A stretch of 64,000 nucleotides of DNA from PALSA-610 sp038239145 (GTDB lineage Bacteria > Actinomycetota > Acidimicrobiia > IMCC26256 > PALSA-610): the NCBI GenBank assembly GCA_038239145.1, contig JBBSFB010000014.1, positions 15,843 to 79,842 on the forward strand, written 5' to 3'. This document shows positions 8,613-15,816 of this stretch, piece by piece (position 1 is the first letter of the stretch; every line of letters starts with the position of its first letter). The position numbers and the translations under genes were made by a program. The notes under the pieces are model-generated. The model ran no database searches, was not told the DNA's origin, and was given only the letters and a program-made list of their open reading frames with translations.

Positions 8613-9899
8613 ATGCGGTATCTGCGCGTGATCGCGGGTGTGGTCGCGCTGGCGTTCGCGTCCAGCGGGTGCACGTTGTTGGGGGCGGCGAACCGATGGG
8701 TGGCGTCGCCGACGACGAGCGACGAGCCGTTCTGGTGCACGCCGACGCCGGGGACGCCCCTCGGTACGTCCGACTGTCAGGTGTTCTCTGCGCAGCTCGA
8801 CGTCGCGTCGCTCACCGCATACGCACACGATCACGCGTCCCAGGCCGTCGCTGACGGCGCGACGACGACGGGCTACGTCGCCGGGCTCGGCGCGCCATTC
8901 ACGTTCGCGGCGCCGCCGAGCACGTTCGACTACCGCCATCCCGACACGCTGCTCTACGACGGCATCGGTTCCAGCGCGCAGGTGGCGGCGCTCGAGTGGA
9001 ACGTGAGCTCGGGCGCGACCCCACCTGACGGCTTCCCCGGCACGAACGACGTGTGGACGAGCCTCGGTGGTGGCATCTGGCAGTTGAAGGTGTGGATCCT
9101 GCGGCCGTTCCAGAACGAGGTGAACGTCTTCGCCGCCTCGCATCCGTGTCTCGGCGCGATCGGTGGCACCTACTCGCTCACCGACGCCTGCTACACGTCG
9201 ACGCACCCCGACAAGTTGGAGATCCTGGTGTCCAACGACGACGGGTACAACGCGCCCGGCATCGATGCTGCGGTCAACGCGCTGCTGGCGCTCCCCAACG
9301 TGCACGTGACCGTGTCCGCGCCGGCGACCGACAAGAGCGGCACCGGCGGCACGACGTCACCCGACCCGCTGACCGCGACGCTCAAGACGACGATCAGCGG
9401 TCACCCGGCCTGGGCGGTCGACGGATACCCGTCCGACTCCGTCCGGTACGCCCTCAACAAGCTGAAGGTGAATCCCGACCTGGTCGTGAGCGGGATCAAC
9501 AACGGACAGAACCTGTCGCTGCCGGTCATCGGGATCTCGGGCACGGTCGGGGCGGCCCGCACGGCGGCGCGCGCGTCCATCCCGACGGTCGCCCTGTCCC
9601 AAGGTGTCGGTACGCCCGACGACTTCCCGAGTGGGGCGGTCGCAATGACGAACTGGGTCGACCGTTTCCTTCTGGGCCGAGCGGGTCCGCCGTTGAACGA
9701 GACGGTCGTGAACGTCAACATCCCGACGTGTGGGGCGACAGGCTCGATCCGGGGCACGCTCGTACTTCCGGCCGCGACGTCGTTCTCGGGCGCCTTCGGT
9801 GCATCCAACTGCGGCTCGACCGCGACGGGCTTCACCACCGACGTCCAAGGCTTCGTGAACGGCTACATCACCGAGACGAGCATCGGGACCGGTTCCTGA
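8613..9899 (+). CDS. SurE-like 5'/3'-nucleotidase domain lipoprotein
   Basis: 428 residues. The N-terminus has a lipoprotein signal with lipobox FASSGC, so the protein should be anchored outside the membrane. After a unique stretch of about 195 residues there is a SurE fold: ILVSNDDGYNAPGIDAAV (metal-binding Asp pair), PATDKSGTGG, VSGINNGQNLSL and GISGTVGAARTAAR. SurE nucleotidases are normally cytosolic and about 250 residues, so an exported, N-terminally extended version is unusual. ATG 8613 follows GGGGGGAACG. It lies 59 bases after the phosphoesterase gene on the same strand, suggesting a joint role in phosphate scavenging. Confidence 0.85.
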   Translation: MRYLRVIAGVVALAFASSGCTLLGAANRWVASPTTSDEPFWCTPTPGTPLGTSDCQVFSAQLDVASLTAYAHDHASQAVADGATTTGYVAGLGAPFTFAAPPSTFDYRHPDTLLYDGIGSSAQVAALEWNVSSGATPPDGFPGTNDVWTSLGGGIWQLKVWILRPFQNEVNVFAASHPCLGAIGGTYSLTDACYTSTHPDKLEILVSNDDGYNAPGIDAAVNALLALPNVHVTVSAPATDKSGTGGTTSPDPLTATLKTTISGHPAWAVDGYPSDSVRYALNKLKVNPDLVVSGINNGQNLSLPVIGISGTVGAARTAARASIPTVALSQGVGTPDDFPSGAVAMTNWVDRFLLGRAGPPLNETVVNVNIPTCGATGSIRGTLVLPAATSFSGAFGASNCGSTATGFTTDVQGFVNGYITETSIGTGS

Positions 9900-9915
9900 C
9901 GCGATCTGGTTGCGA

Positions 9916-10776
9916 TCAGGTATTGGTGTCGTCCGGCGGCGTGAGCATGGGGTCGGGGAGCGGAGCCGAGGTTGCGACAGTGGGAGCCGGCGCCACTTCG
10001 GGGAGCCCGACCGTGTAGCTCGTCATCGACAGTGAGCCGTACGCGTAACCGTCGACCAGTACCTCGGCGCGAGCCCCGGCGCCGGCGGCGAGGCCGGCGA
10101 CGTACAGGAGCGGGACGAAGTGATCGGGCGTGGGGACCGCGCGCTCGAAGTCGGGGTGATCGCGCACACCGACGATCGTGTCCGGTGCCGTCGTCATGCG
10201 CGCGCGTGCGTCCTCGTCGAAACGCCGGGCCCAGTCGAAGGCGCCGGCGGGGCGACCCCAGTCGACGGCGCCCAAGTTGTGGACGACGTTCCCGCTGCCG
10301 ACGATCAGCACGCCGCGTTCGCGCAGCGGCGCCAGCTTCGTGCCCAGGTCGAGGTGGTACTCGAAGGGTTGCTCGGCGTTGATCGAGAGCTGCACGACCG
10401 GGACGTCGGCGGCGGGGAACGCGTGCACGAGGACCGACCAGGTGCCGTGATCGATGCCCCAGCTGTCGTGATCGAGCCCGATCCACGTGGGGTGGACGAG
10501 ATCGGCCACCTCGGCGGCGAAGTCCGGGTCGCCGGGGGCGGGATACTCGACCGCGAACAGCTCGGGCGGAAACCCGTAGAAGTCGTGGATCGTCTTCGGC
10601 CGCGCCATGGCGGTGACGGCCGAGAGGTTCACGTACCAGTGCGCGGAGACGACGAGAATCGCCCGGGGCCGGGCCAGGTCGGCGCCGAAGTTGCGCCAGG
10701 CCTCGGTGTAGCCGTTCTGTTCGAGCGCGTTCATCGGGCTTCCGTGCCCGAGGAAGGCCGCCGGCATCATCTCCAC
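9916..10776 (-). CDS. LigB-family extradiol dioxygenase (DODA/YgiD type)
   Basis: About 286 residues of the class III extradiol dioxygenase family. Visible metal-site histidines sit in AAFLGHGSPMNAL, ILVVSAHWY and GNVVHNLGAVDW, with a C-terminal PTPDHFVPLLYVAGLA. This is the pattern of YgiD/4,5-DOPA dioxygenases, which open aromatic rings of catechols. GTG 10776 is the outermost start; ATGs at 10770 and 10767 are also possible. It begins 9 bases after the stop of the pectinacetylesterase-like gene, so the two are probably co-transcribed. Confidence 0.85.
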   Translation of the reverse strand: MEMMPAAFLGHGSPMNALEQNGYTEAWRNFGADLARPRAILVVSAHWYVNLSAVTAMARPKTIHDFYGFPPELFAVEYPAPGDPDFAAEVADLVHPTWIGLDHDSWGIDHGTWSVLVHAFPAADVPVVQLSINAEQPFEYHLDLGTKLAPLRERGVLIVGSGNVVHNLGAVDWGRPAGAFDWARRFDEDARARMTTAPDTIVGVRDHPDFERAVPTPDHFVPLLYVAGLAAGAGARAEVLVDGYAYGSLSMTSYTVGLPEVAPAPTVATSAPLPDPMLTPPDDTNT

Positions 10777-10785
10777 GAGAGTGTT

Positions 10786-11946
10786 CTAGCCCGCGGGATC
10801 CGCTACCCGGTCGTCGGCCCAGCTCATGATCGTCGTGAAGTAGTCCGCGGGCGACGACGGATCGGTGTTCGTGAGCCCCGCCGATGCGATCGTCACTTGA
10901 TGCTTGTCGCACATTGCGCCCGGCGCGGTCGACACGCACAGGGGCAGGTTCTTCGAACGGCTGCCCGTACCTTGCGCCGTGATCGCCGCAGCGAGGGGTT
11001 GGTGCTTGCAATCGGTGACCGTCGACACCTCGGTGCTCCCGTTCGGCAGTGAGCACGACATCGTGGCGGTGCCGCAGTCGTTCGAGTCGTCGTGGTTCCA
11101 GATGTGGAGGAGCGGAACTGTGAGCCTGCCACTCACGACGAGCTTGTCGACCTCGTTGGCGGGAGCGGCGACGGCCGGATCGACACGTGCGGCCACACCC
11201 GCCTGACCGGCGGGGCTGTAGTCACCCTTCCGGCATGCACCCTGGTTGTACGCGGCGGTGTCGGTCTCGGCGTTGATGACGCTGGCGTCGGCGACGACCC
11301 CCGCGGGTGCGATGCCCTGCAGCTGGAGCGCGTACGCCACGTAGTAGGCGCCCGCGGAACCGGCGCTGGCACCGTGCAGGATGGTCTTCGAGGTCGGGAA
11401 CAGGGCCTGCGCGAATTGGATCGCGGCCTTCGTCGCGAGCAGTCCGTTCGTCGTCCGCGTCGATCCGTCGGCCAGCAGGTTCGGATCGTGAGGATCGGTC
11501 TGACCGGTCCCGCTGTAGACGTCGCGGTTGCAGTACGAGACGGCGAGCAGTCGGTACGCGGCGGGATCCGATCGCACCCGGGCCATCAACGCGGTGCTCA
11601 GCAGGTTGCCCCGTTGGGCGCCGGGTAGCTCCTCGGTCATCTGGGTCGCGTCGGGAACGGGAGTTCCGGTCGGGTCGAAGAAGCCGGCGCCGCCGCCGTG
11701 CAGGAACGCCCACATCGGCGCAATCGCCGTCGCTGACGACCCGACCTTGGTCGCGATCGTGAACGTCTGGTAGCCGCTGATGCTGCACGGATAGGCGATG
11801 TTCCGGTAGAAGTCGAACCGCCACCCGGATTGGGTCGTCGAGCTCACCAGGGCGATGTGGCTCGTGTCTCCCGGAACGTTGATGCAGCCCGCGGCGGCGA
11901 CGACCAACGTGAGCACGGCGACGACATTCCTGATCCGGACGACCAT
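10786..11946 (-). CDS. Pectinacetylesterase-like lipoprotein
   Basis: 386 residues starting with a lipoprotein signal (VVAVLTLVVAAAGC). The core resembles the pectinacetylesterase/Notum family: a glycine-rich oxyanion segment MWAFLHGGGAGFFD, the nucleophile elbow TILHGASAGSAGAYY, and a late DKHQVTIASAG where the catalytic His would lie. Several paired Cys residues fit an extracellular enzyme. Substrates of bacterial relatives are mostly unknown, so ester hydrolysis is the limit of the claim. ATG 11946 is preferred because GAAGGGGA precedes it; the frame stays open upstream. Confidence 0.7.
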   Translation of the reverse strand: MVVRIRNVVAVLTLVVAAAGCINVPGDTSHIALVSSTTQSGWRFDFYRNIAYPCSISGYQTFTIATKVGSSATAIAPMWAFLHGGGAGFFDPTGTPVPDATQMTEELPGAQRGNLLSTALMARVRSDPAAYRLLAVSYCNRDVYSGTGQTDPHDPNLLADGSTRTTNGLLATKAAIQFAQALFPTSKTILHGASAGSAGAYYVAYALQLQGIAPAGVVADASVINAETDTAAYNQGACRKGDYSPAGQAGVAARVDPAVAAPANEVDKLVVSGRLTVPLLHIWNHDDSNDCGTATMSCSLPNGSTEVSTVTDCKHQPLAAAITAQGTGSRSKNLPLCVSTAPGAMCDKHQVTIASAGLTNTDPSSPADYFTTIMSWADDRVADPAG

Positions 11947-11992
11947 GGCGAATCCCCTTCTCCGACGAGATCCGAAGTCGAGCCCAGGTTCG

Positions 11993-12469
11993 TCAGGGAA
12001 TTGTGATCGAACCGTGAGGATCGTGGCCAACCCTGCCCGCCGCGTGGCGGTCGCAGCGGCCGAGGAGGGCGGAGTGGCCGACGTGGAGATCGAAGCCGTA
12101 CTGACGGTGGAGTGTCTCCCGGAGATCGTCGAGCAGCGCCATCGGGGCGTCGATCACGACGCCACACTCCTCGCACACGAGATGATGATGGGTTACGCCC
12201 ATGTGGTACACGGAAGCCCCGTGCCCGACGTGCGTGTGCTCCACCACGCCGAGCTTCTCCAGCGACTCCAGTGTCCGGTAGACGGTGGAGAGGTGCACCT
12301 CGGGGTGCCGGTGCTGGATGAACCCGGCGAGGTCTTCGGCGGTCAGGTGTGCGGGTGCGTCGATGAGCGTCGCCACCACGAGCCGGCGCGCGGTCGTGAC
12401 GCGGGCGCCGGTCTCCCGGATCCGATCGAGGACCGCTTCGACCTCGGGTGTGTCGGTCAAGAACGTCAT
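11993..12469 (-). CDS. Fur-family metalloregulator (Nur/Zur-like)
   Basis: 158 residues with the Fur winged helix (RVTTARRLVVATLIDAPAHL, then VHLSTVYRTLESLEKLGVV) and the metal-binding segment VTHHHLVCEECGVVIDAP. Only one CxxC is seen in the dimerisation part; the second CxxC near the C-terminus of many Fur proteins is replaced by RCDRHAAG. It is the last gene of the nickel/cobalt transporter operon, its ATG overlapping the ATPase stop (ATGA). Two TGC-N9-GCA palindromes upstream of this operon and the neighbouring one fit the Nur box format, so I infer a nickel- or related metal-responsive repressor. A zinc- or cobalt-sensing role is also possible. Confidence 0.85.
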   Translation of the reverse strand: MTFLTDTPEVEAVLDRIRETGARVTTARRLVVATLIDAPAHLTAEDLAGFIQHRHPEVHLSTVYRTLESLEKLGVVEHTHVGHGASVYHMGVTHHHLVCEECGVVIDAPMALLDDLRETLHRQYGFDLHVGHSALLGRCDRHAAGRVGHDPHGSITIP

Positions 12470-13290
12470 GCGTGCCGGCAGTCGTGATGGTCCCGTCCGT
12501 GCGGATGTGCATGCGCGACCCCGTCGTGCTCGTGCGGGTGCTCGTGCACGAGGTTCGCGGCAACGAGCAACTCTCGGTCGTCGAGGATGTGTGCGGTAGG
12601 TCCCTCGCCCGCGATCCGATGATCCTCGGTGAACACGATGCAACGATCGGCGAGCCGCTCGAGGGTGTTGAGGTCGTGGGTCGCGAGCACGATCGTCTTC
12701 CCCGACGCGTTGAGCTCCACGATGAGCTCGATGAGCCATTCCCGGGTGCGGGGATCGAGCGCCGCCGTCGGTTCGTCGAAGAGCAACACTTCGGGATTCA
12801 TGGAGAGCACCGATGCGATCGCGACGCGCTTCTTCTGACCGCCCGACAGCTGGTACGGCGCGCGGTCGGCCAAACCGGAGATGCCGAGCATCGCGAGGGT
12901 GTCTGCGACCCGAGCCGACGCCTCGTCGCGACTCAGACCCATGTTCAGCGGGCCGAACGCGACCTCTTCCCTCATCGTGGGCGAGAACACCTGGGCATCG
13001 GAGTTCTGGAACACGAAGCCGATGCGGCCGCGGAAGGCCTGGGAGAACTGATCGTCCTCGAGGGCGTCTTCGGTGACGTCGACGTCGAACGCGGTGAAGC
13101 GACCTCGGTCGGCGAAGATCAGACCGTCGAGCAGCTTCAACATCGTCGACTTGCCGCATCCGTTCGCGCCGAGCAGCGCGACCTTCTCGCCCCGTCGCAC
13201 CGACAGCGACACCTCGTCCAACGCGGGAAAGCGCTCGAGGTACGAATACGACGCCGCGTCGACGACGAAGACCTCCGTCGGCTTCGCCAT
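12466..13290 (-). CDS. cbiO: ECF metal transporter ATPase CbiO/NikO
   Basis: 274 residues. Walker A is LLGANGCGKSTMLK (about residue 40), the Q-loop GFVFQNSDAQVF, the signature LSGGQKKRVAIA and Walker B VLLFDEPTAALDP. This is the ATPase that drives the CbiMNQ nickel/cobalt uptake complex. The last 25 residues are strongly His-rich (HEHPHEHD, HAHPHGRDHHD), an extension not needed for ATP hydrolysis and likely a metal-holding tail. The ATG at 13290 lies 2 bases past the upstream stop; a TTG two codons earlier overlaps it. It overlaps the Fur-like gene by 4 bases. Confidence 0.9.
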   Translation of the reverse strand: MAKPTEVFVVDAASYSYLERFPALDEVSLSVRRGEKVALLGANGCGKSTMLKLLDGLIFADRGRFTAFDVDVTEDALEDDQFSQAFRGRIGFVFQNSDAQVFSPTMREEVAFGPLNMGLSRDEASARVADTLAMLGISGLADRAPYQLSGGQKKRVAIASVLSMNPEVLLFDEPTAALDPRTREWLIELIVELNASGKTIVLATHDLNTLERLADRCIVFTEDHRIAGEGPTAHILDDRELLVAANLVHEHPHEHDGVAHAHPHGRDHHDCRHA

Positions 13291-13292
13291 CG

Positions 13293-14216
13293 TCAACGGC
13301 CCATCGTCCGGTCGAGGCCGAGGGCCGCCACACCGGTGGCCACGCAGGCCGACGCGAATGCGAAGTCGTAGAAGCGCACGCGGAACGTGCTGAGGCTCCG
13401 CGCATCGCCGATGTACCCCCGGGAGACCATGGCCATGTGGACGTCCTCGGAGAGCGCCTGGGCCTTACCGAACAGTGCGCCCGCTGACGCCGCCACGAAT
13501 CGTCGCCCCGCGCGGACGTCGGTGATCCGGGTCACGGTGCGCGCGGTGCGAGCCGTGTACATGTCGGTCACCGCGCCCAGGAGCTGGAAGAGGTACCGGT
13601 ACGCCATCCCGAGCACCAGGATCAACACGCGCGCGACGTAGAACGCGCGCAGCGCGGCGAGCAGTTTCGTCCACGGCGTCGTGATCGTGAGGAGGACCAC
13701 CAGGGAGATCGACGTGGCGACCCGGGCCACGATGAGGCCGGCCGCGGTCAGCCCCTGCCGGGTCAGGCCCACGTGGTGACCGAACCAGATGCCGAACGAC
13801 ACGACGATCTGGCCGTGCGTGATGACGTTCAGCGTGGCCGGGAGGACGACGACGCCGGTGAAGATCGGGATGAACAGCCAGACGCGCTTCACGAAGAACC
13901 CGAGCGGCAGGCTCGAGGCGCGGGCGAGCACGAGCGTGGCGGCGTAGAGGCCGACGAGCACCGGGATGTGGCGAACGAACGCGGTCGCGACGAGCAGCCC
14001 GAAGAGCGTGACGACCTTGACGCGTGCGTCGACTCGCTGGAGCAGGCCGTTGGTCCCGGCGAGGTCGTCGGAGAAGAGCGCCTGGTGCAGGACGGACGCC
14101 GCCCCGCGCATCGTCTTGTCGACGAAGCTCCCTTTGCGGCGCTTACCGATACAGCCGCACGGGCACAGTCCGACTTCCGGGTCGAGCAGCCACGCGGGCG
14201 TGGCGGGCGGGCTCAT
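13293..14216 (-). CDS. cbiQ: ECF metal transporter transmembrane component CbiQ/NikQ
   Basis: 307 residues with at least five hydrophobic segments and the EcfT/CbiQ coupling features (AFYVARVLILVLGMAYRYLF, then a cytosolic region with ARTARTVTRI and MAMVSRGYIGD, matching the Ala-Arg-Gly coupling motif). The first 35 residues form a Cys-rich head, LCPCGCIGKRRKGSFVDKT, before the membrane part. I believe similar heads occur in other actinobacterial CbiQ proteins, but cannot verify this here. It may bind metal or a cluster. The ATG overlaps the CbiM stop by ATGA. Confidence 0.88.
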   Translation of the reverse strand: MSPPATPAWLLDPEVGLCPCGCIGKRRKGSFVDKTMRGAASVLHQALFSDDLAGTNGLLQRVDARVKVVTLFGLLVATAFVRHIPVLVGLYAATLVLARASSLPLGFFVKRVWLFIPIFTGVVVLPATLNVITHGQIVVSFGIWFGHHVGLTRQGLTAAGLIVARVATSISLVVLLTITTPWTKLLAALRAFYVARVLILVLGMAYRYLFQLLGAVTDMYTARTARTVTRITDVRAGRRFVAASAGALFGKAQALSEDVHMAMVSRGYIGDARSLSTFRVRFYDFAFASACVATGVAALGLDRTMGR

Positions 14217-15286
14217 GCGCCGATCCGCTCGAGCTCGTCGGCACGGCCGCCCTTGCGCCGTACCACGCGCGCGAGCGCGAAGACGACGAGGATCACGCCT
14301 GCGATCACCGCGATGCCGACACCCGCGGAGAGTAGGTAGCCGAGCGTCGGGTGGCGATCGTGGCTGAAGTCGTAACCGTTGAAGATCGCGCTGTGCCAGA
14401 AGCCGGCGTAGTGGCGGAGGCCGCTCGGCACCGTGTTCAGGTGGTAGCGATCGAGCGAGAGGTTCGACGGACTGGATTCGCCGAACGCGGTGCCGGGGGC
14501 GAGGAGCCCGAGCGGGGTGAGCGCGATCACCAGCCCCAACCCGGCGAGGCTCCAACGCCACGCGTTCCGTTTCGGCGGTGCGACGTCGGCATCGGTGGCG
14601 GACGCGGCCGCGTGGTTGACGCGCAGGAGAGGAAGGTTCGCGCGCTGGAGATACGCGACCACGCCCGCGGTCAACGCGAACTCGGCGCCGCCGGCGACGG
14701 TCAGGTGGGCCAGCATCATCGCGGGAACCGATTGCGAGAGATGGAACGGTGCGTACAGCGGCGTGCCGTTGGCGGAGTGGAACAGCGTCGGTTGCAGACC
14801 GAGCTCGGTCGCCGCACAGAGCGCGGCCGCATTCAACCCGACGTAGCTGCCGGCGCCGGCGGCGACCGCGCGCCGCCGCGATGTCAGCGGGACATTCCGG
14901 CACATCGCCCAGTACACGCCGTAGCCGACCGTCGGCATCACAAAGGCCATGTTGAACGTGTTGGCGCCGTAGGCCAGCACGCCGCCGTCACCGAAGAACA
15001 GGGCCTGGATCAACAGCGAGACGCTCACCGCGATCACCGCGGCCCACGGTCCGAGGATCACTGCGATAAGGACCGCGCCGACCGCGTGAGCAGTCGTGCC
15101 GTCGGGGATCGGGACGTTGAACATCATGATCAGAAAGCAGTACGCGGCGCCGATTGCGACCAGCGGTACGTAGCGGCTCTTCACGATCTTGCGGACCCGA
15201 CGCCCGGCCGTGACCCACACCGGGACCATTGCGACACCGAAGGCGCCACACGTCTCGGGGCTCAGATATCCATCCGGAATATGCAC
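14213..15286 (-). CDS. cbiM: CbiMN/NikMN fused substrate-binding component
   Basis: 357 residues. The N-terminus MHIPDGYLS gives the Met1-His2 metal site of CbiM, and TTAHAVGAVL supplies the third His ligand near residue 73. Residues 1-215 make a CbiM-type bundle. The rest has a helix, an extracellular loop with SHDRHPTLGYLLSAG and a final helix, matching CbiN/NikN. CbiM and CbiN are therefore fused. It is the first gene of the operon, and a TGC-N9-GCA palindrome ends about 30 bases before its start. No cobalamin riboswitch is seen here, which fits direct metal control better than B12 control. Confidence 0.9.
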   Translation of the reverse strand: MHIPDGYLSPETCGAFGVAMVPVWVTAGRRVRKIVKSRYVPLVAIGAAYCFLIMMFNVPIPDGTTAHAVGAVLIAVILGPWAAVIAVSVSLLIQALFFGDGGVLAYGANTFNMAFVMPTVGYGVYWAMCRNVPLTSRRRAVAAGAGSYVGLNAAALCAATELGLQPTLFHSANGTPLYAPFHLSQSVPAMMLAHLTVAGGAEFALTAGVVAYLQRANLPLLRVNHAAASATDADVAPPKRNAWRWSLAGLGLVIALTPLGLLAPGTAFGESSPSNLSLDRYHLNTVPSGLRHYAGFWHSAIFNGYDFSHDRHPTLGYLLSAGVGIAVIAGVILVVFALARVVRRKGGRADELERIGA

Positions 15287-15315
15287 GCGCCCCCCGTCGT
15301 CCTGCCGCGCGTTCT

Positions 15316-15336
15316 ATCTGCGAGGTGTTCGCATCT
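15316..15336 (-). promoter_or_regulatory. Putative Nur-type operator upstream of cbiM
   Basis: The core TGCGAGGTGTTCGCA (15319-15333) is an inverted repeat, TGCGA-N5-TCGCA, in the TGC-N9-GCA format of Nur boxes. It ends 30 bases before the cbiM start codon. In 21-base alignment it matches the 17773-17793 site at 15 positions, including a shared GCATCT on the right flank. Binding by the Fur-like protein of this operon is inference. Confidence 0.55.
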
Positions 15337-15398
15337 CGGGGGGCGCGCGGATGGCGAAGCGCACGAGTTTCCGGAAGACCGCGATCCGCGCTCGCGAA

Positions 15399-15443
15399 AA
15401 GCGACTGCATCGCGGCGCAGGTTGCGCCGAGATGCAGTCGCTT
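15399..15443 (-). terminator. Strong hairpin between the His-rich gene and cbiM
   Basis: Arms AAGCGACTGCATC (15399-15411) and its perfect complement (15431-15443) enclose a second 7-bp stem (15413-15419 with 15423-15429) closed by a 3-base loop. On the minus strand it is followed by TTTTC. It sits downstream of the His-rich gene stop and 113 bases before cbiM, so it probably ends the DUF4331 operon transcript and separates it from the transporter operon. Confidence 0.6.
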
Positions 15444-15446
15444 CGC

Positions 15447-15467
15447 AGTTACCGACGACAGGTAACT
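15447..15467 (-). terminator. Second inverted repeat overlapping the stop codon
   Basis: AGTTACC, 7 bases, then GGTAACT form a perfect 7-7-7 inverted repeat that overlaps the stop codon of the His-rich gene (15466-15468) and lies directly before the larger hairpin. It could be a first terminator stem or a protein-binding site. Confidence 0.4.
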
Positions 15468-15816
15468 ACACCCAACCCGTCTCCGTGACGTATCCACCGC
15501 GGATCGTCACCGGGAGCTCGGGCAACGCCCCGACCGAGGCCACGACATAGTCGCCCGCAGGAACCGTCGGATAGACCGCGGCGTGCACGTGCCCTCCCGG
15601 CAGATGTCGGGCCCGCACCGCGCTGTGCATGGCCGGACGGTCTTCGCCGGAGCGGAAGATGTCGATCTCCGCGCCGTCAAGCTCGTCCGGAGTGTGCAGC
15701 ACGAGCGCACCGATGTCGCCACCGATCTCGAGCACGACGGTTCCGTCGCCGCTGGGCTCGAGCGTGTGACGGTGCTCGTGGGTATGGCTGTGGGCGTGGT
15801 CGTGATCGACCCTCAT
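15466..15816 (-). CDS. His-rich small protein, possible metal-binding
   Basis: 116 residues. The first 18 contain eight His alternating with acidic and polar residues (HDHAHSHTHEHRH). The rest is a compact beta-rich region with LEIGGDIGALVLHTPDEL, MHSAVRARHLPGGHVHAAVY and a C-terminal GGYVTETGWV. No signal peptide is visible, so it is probably cytosolic. The His head suggests metal binding or storage, as in nickel chaperone tails. ATG 15816 shares one base with the DUF4331 stop (TGATG), so it is translationally coupled to it. I do not recognise a named family with certainty. Confidence 0.75.
   Translation of the reverse strand: MRVDHDHAHSHTHEHRHTLEPSGDGTVVLEIGGDIGALVLHTPDELDGAEIDIFRSGEDRPAMHSAVRARHLPGGHVHAAVYPTVPAGDYVVASVGALPELPVTIRGGYVTETGWV

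Noticed and set aside
11993..12469. Naming the Fur-family gene as iron regulator Fur
   Set aside because: It is the last gene of a nickel/cobalt transporter operon, and the nearby palindromes match the Nur format better than an iron box.
15399..15443. Hairpin considered as an integron attC or mobile-element end
   Set aside because: No core sites, no integrase or transposase nearby, and the position directly after an operon fits a terminator.
15287..15465. Possible cobalamin riboswitch upstream of cbiM
   Set aside because: No B12 box or the GGTGA-AA core is present; the conserved element found is a Fur-type palindrome. The true riboswitch is at 38230-38355.
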